From the NCBI GenBank assembly GCA_902800435.1, contig CADCEQ010000085.1:1-7222 (forward strand): a stretch of DNA of 7,222 bases. The letters are read 5' to 3'. Below, piece after piece: positions 5,011 to 7,222 of this stretch. How positions within the stretch are numbered: position 1 is the first letter of the stretch; the number at the start of each line of letters is the position of its first letter. Both the position numbers and the translations under genes were made by a program. This DNA is from an uncultured Prevotellaceae bacterium (GTDB lineage Bacteria; Bacteroidota; Bacteroidia; Bacteroidales; Bacteroidaceae). Below the pieces are notes generated by a model that was not told where the DNA came from, did not search any database, and was given only the letters and a program-made list of their open reading frames with translations.

Positions 5011-7222
5011 GCGCGGCTGGTACATACCGGTCACCATCGGAGGCTTCGACCGCCACCAGCTGAACTTCGACCACATCGAGTTCCAGTATAAGGAGTCGCA
5101 GCGCGGCGACGACACCTGGACCAACATCTGCTCGTACTATGCCGACTCAACACTGATGGCCAAGGCCAACGGTGTGTGCGAGCTGATGAAGCCCAACGCC
5201 AACATCGTCACCGAGTTCTACGGCGACGGCTGGGAGATGGAGCGCAGCTACGACCTGCGGGCCGTGCTCTTCTGCCGCAACGGCGGAACGTTCCTCACCA
5301 CGCCGTCGAAGGTTGTCAGCGGTATCAAGGACACGCGTCGCCCGCAGCTGTTCGGCACACCCGAACCGAAGAGCGGACTGCTCTTGCTGAACGACGACAT
5401 CGTGTTCAACTTCTCTGAGGACATCGACTACAACAACCTGAGCGCCTCCAGCCACTTCGAGGTAAGGGGCGAGGTGAACAACAATGACATCTCTGAGAAT
5501 GTGAGTCTGCAGTTCTCCGGCAAGGCCAGCGTGGAGACGGAGGCTAAGCGTAACTTTACAGGTAAGGATCTGACCATCGAAATGAGGGTGAACCCCGCCG
5601 CTACGAACCGCGACATGCCGCTCTTCTCGCACGGCACCAACGGCCAGAAGCTGCAACTCTGGCTGACCAAGGACCAGAAGCTGAGAGCCGTGGTCAACGA
5701 GGAGACCTTCGAGTCGCAGTCGCCCATCCAGGAGGGCAGCTTCCGCCAGGTGGCTGTCAGCATCAGCCAGAAGGACAGCACGCTGTGGCTCTACAGCAAC
5801 GGTGAGACCATCGGCAAGGGCTACAAGCTGAACACCCTGTACAACGGTACCGGCCCGCTCATCTTCGGCCGCACCAACGAGACTGACCGTACGGCCATCC
5901 AGTACTACGAGGGCCGCATGATGGAGGCTCGCCTGTGGTATCGCACCATGAACGCCGGACTCGTGGGCTCCTACGGCCTGCACCGGCTGACGGGCTACGA
6001 GAAGGACCTGGTAGACTACTACCCGATGAACGAAGGCTCGGGCGACTATGCCATCGACCATACCCAGGGGGCCAACGCCAAGCTGGTGGGTGCCAACTGG
6101 GCCATGCCGCACGGCATGTCGCTGCACCTGAACAAGGAGGACAACGGCCTGCAGCTGACGGACAAAGCCATCAACCGCTCGGCCGAGCAGGACTACACGC
6201 TGATGTTCTGGTTCAAGACCGACGCCGAGGGCCGCGGTACGCTGCTGAGCAACGGCAAGGGCCTGAAGGAAATCAGCGACGACCGCAACCGCTTTAACAT
6301 CGGATTCGAAGCCGACTCGCTGACGTTCCGCTCGAATGGCTTTGCCACTAAGCTGGCTGGCAACTGGAGCGACAACCAGTGGCACCACTATGCCATGACG
6401 GTGAACCGCGCCCACAACGTGGCCAACATCTACATGGACACGGAGCTGAGCACGACCTTCGCTGCCGACAGCCTGGGCGGCATCAGCGGCGGAAAGCCCT
6501 GCATCGGCGCTACCGTCGACGGCAACACGCCGCTGAAGGGTAATGTGGACGAGCTGATTGTCTTCGGACAGGCTCTGCCGCAGACGCTCATCAAGACCTA
6601 CTCGACGAAGGGTCCGAACGGCGACGAGGCCGGTCTGCTGACCTATCTGAGCTTCGACCACCAGGAGCGCAATGCGGATAACGAAATCGTCATGACGCCC
6701 TATGCATACAGCAAGAAGCTGCACCTGGACGACAAAGGCCAGGTGAGATACCAGCAAGACCCCGTGACGGGCCAGCCTACAGGCACACCGGTCCGCGACT
6801 ACCTGTTCAAGGATAGCCCGGAGAAGGTCATGACCCGCATCGACGCCGAAGTGGCTGCTCCCGTGGTGCCTAACGAGAACGTGACGAACCTGAACTTCAG
6901 CTTCATCGGCAAGGGCAACCAGATCATGGTTGAACTCGACGAGCCGGCTGCCAAGCTGCACCACTGCAACATATATGTGACGGTGCGCGACGTAGAGGAC
7001 AGGAACGGCAACATGATGGCTTCGCCGAAGACGGCAAGTTATCTTGTTACCAACAGCAGTCTGGAGTGGCTGGTGAACAGAATGGATACCACCATCAAGT
7101 ATGGCAATGGACAGGCAATAGATCTGCCGTTCTATAACTGGAGTGCGAAGAACCATACCTACAAGATAGAGAACTGCCCAAGATGGCTCACACTCAACAA
7201 GTACACCGATGCGATGGCACCG
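4874..7222 (+). CDS. Giant multidomain surface-type protein, 3' part (frame 2 continuation, 3'-partial)
   Basis: Frame 2 is open from 4817 (after a TGA at 4814-4816) through the last base, with no stop in the window. Coding sense begins about 4868. The first ATG is at 4874, and a gene caller would probably start there, but I see no convincing initiation region. Reading on from 4874 gives an Ig-like domain, an SbsA/Big_5-like domain (5330-5550), two LamG-like domains (5555-6000, 6002-6606), a second SbsA-like segment (about 6790-7060) and the start of a BACON-like domain. These are the expected C-terminal neighbours of the frame 1 protein, so I take this as the same gene after a frame change and not as an independent gene. 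The true C-terminus, where a type IX secretion sorting signal might lie, is outside the window. Confidence 0.85.
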   Translation, partial: MSPTDPEHAKATAKFDVHFLREAGAVTISAPVDKWVLNTNAQKDDERGWYIPVTIGGFDRHQLNFDHIEFQYKESQRGDDTWTNICSYYADSTLMAKANGVCELMKPNANIVTEFYGDGWEMERSYDLRAVLFCRNGGTFLTTPSKVVSGIKDTRRPQLFGTPEPKSGLLLLNDDIVFNFSEDIDYNNLSASSHFEVRGEVNNNDISENVSLQFSGKASVETEAKRNFTGKDLTIEMRVNPAATNRDMPLFSHGTNGQKLQLWLTKDQKLRAVVNEETFESQSPIQEGSFRQVAVSISQKDSTLWLYSNGETIGKGYKLNTLYNGTGPLIFGRTNETDRTAIQYYEGRMMEARLWYRTMNAGLVGSYGLHRLTGYEKDLVDYYPMNEGSGDYAIDHTQGANAKLVGANWAMPHGMSLHLNKEDNGLQLTDKAINRSAEQDYTLMFWFKTDAEGRGTLLSNGKGLKEISDDRNRFNIGFEADSLTFRSNGFATKLAGNWSDNQWHHYAMTVNRAHNVANIYMDTELSTTFAADSLGGISGGKPCIGATVDGNTPLKGNVDELIVFGQALPQTLIKTYSTKGPNGDEAGLLTYLSFDHQERNADNEIVMTPYAYSKKLHLDDKGQVRYQQDPVTGQPTGTPVRDYLFKDSPEKVMTRIDAEVAAPVVPNENVTNLNFSFIGKGNQIMVELDEPAAKLHHCNIYVTVRDVEDRNGNMMASPKTASYLVTNSSLEWLVNRMDTTIKYGNGQAIDLPFYNWSAKNHTYKIENCPRWLTLNKYTDAMAP
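5330..5550 (+). other. SbsA / Big_5-type Ig-like domain
   Basis: The frame 2 protein reads DTRRPQLFGTPEPKSG, then DDIVFNFSEDIDYNNLS, then FEVRGEVN. The order 'R-P-x-x-x-x-x-P-x-x-G', '(D/N)-x-I-x-F-x-F-S-E-x-I', 'F-x-V-x-G' is the usual opening of SbsA-type Ig-like domains. These serve as rigid spacers in surface proteins. It is followed at once by the first LamG-like domain, a common pairing. Confidence 0.65.
5555..6000 (+). other. LamG-like jellyroll (concanavalin A-like) domain 1
   Basis: Features of LamG/Laminin_G_3 folds appear in order: FTGKDLTIEMRVNP (first strand), LFSHGTNGQKLQLWL, FRQVAVSIS where family members usually have W-H-x-V-A-V, LWLYSNGETIG, LIFGRTNE, and YEGRMMEARLWYRTMN, the typical closing 'G-x-x-x-x-x-R-(L/I)-W-x-R' strand. 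Such domains bind glycans or proteins or act as folded spacers. No catalytic function is suggested. The Arg in FRQVAV replaces the more usual Trp-His pair, which domain 2 keeps. Confidence 0.8.
6002..6606 (+). other. LamG-like jellyroll domain 2
   Basis: This begins with LVDYYPMNEGSGDYAIDHT, the usual 'Y-x-P-x-N-E-G-S-G-x-x-x-x-D' opening. It continues with YTLMFWFKTD, LLSNGKG, FNIGFEAD, WHHYAMTVNRAHNVANIYMD (the family's W-H-H/V-(A/V)-x-T-V strand) and GNVDELIVFGQAL (the closing 'G-x-(I/V)-D-E-(L/I)-x-(V/I)-(F/Y)' strand). It is the clearest domain in the window. With domain 1 it forms a tandem pair, as is common in large Bacteroidota surface proteins. Confidence 0.85.
6790..7222 (+). other. 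Second SbsA-like segment, then start of a BACON-like domain (cut by window edge)
   Basis: After LamG 2 and a short linker, the protein reads VTNLNFSFIGKGNQIMVELDE, then IYVTVRDVEDRNGNMM. The end of an SbsA-like domain often carries 'V-x-V-x-x-(V/L)-x-D-x-x-G-N'. From about 7060 the text changes to WLVNRMDTTIKY, then YKIENCPRWLTLNK, which resembles the 'Y-x-I-x-x-x-P-x-W-L-x-x' core of BACON-like domains. The window ends inside it. Base composition drops to about 45% GC in the last 140 bases. Confidence 0.5.

Noticed and set aside
3385..5127. A 580-codon open frame on the minus strand spanning the frame change
   Set aside because: Same shadow composition and no recognisable motif. It crosses the frame change without effect, as expected for a reading frame that is open only by base composition.
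5147..7156. A 669-codon open frame on the minus strand
   Set aside because: It lies wholly antisense to the LamG/SbsA-coding frame. Its translation is rich in Val, His, Leu and Arg with no domain pattern, which is what the complement of GC-ending codons gives. The + strand frame has clear domains.
1..7222. RNA genes, CRISPR array, insertion sequence, defence or biosynthetic system
   Set aside because: The entire window is occupied by one protein-coding gene. I saw no regularly spaced DNA repeats, terminal inverted repeats, transposase or nuclease motifs, and no tRNA- or rRNA-like stretches.

Overview
The whole window is the inside of one very large, multidomain protein gene on the + strand. 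It has no start, no natural end, no intergenic DNA and no second gene. Frame 1 is already open at base 1 and runs to a TGA at 5008-5010. The same kind of protein then continues in frame 2, without a stop, from about 4868 to the last base. The two parts read as one polypeptide of about 2,400 visible residues, broken by a single frame change close to 4861-4874. Either the gene is a frameshifted pseudogene, or it is intact and the sequence has an indel error here; the window alone cannot decide.

Layout by domain: a GLUG-type / beta-solenoid-like segment (about 70-720); a linker with two short W..V..KAVP repeats (about 720-1110); a fibronectin type III domain (about 1120-1380); two or three carboxypeptidase-regulatory-like (CarboxypepD_reg/CnaB-like) beta domains (about 1387-2250); a long central stretch of about 730 residues with no domain I can name (about 2380-4560), holding a DPPG motif and a Ser/Thr-rich then Gly/Ala-rich segment; Ig-like beta domains that the frame change falls inside (about 4580-5330); an SbsA/Big_5-type Ig-like domain (about 5330-5550); two LamG-like jellyroll domains (about 5555-6000 and 6002-6606); a second SbsA-like segment (about 6790-7060); and the beginning of what looks like a BACON-like domain at the right edge.

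This architecture is typical of giant exported or surface proteins of Bacteroidota, most likely Bacteroidales and perhaps a Prevotellaceae member. That taxonomic call rests on domain style and remembered family patterns, not on a search. The base composition is uneven: the first ~850 bases and the last ~180 are clearly more AT-rich (about 42-50% GC in the lines I counted) than the core (about 60-65%).

I see no RNA gene, mobile element, CRISPR array, promoter or terminator. I found no new genetic system; the points that deserve a second look are the frame change, the unnamed central module and the composition mosaic.
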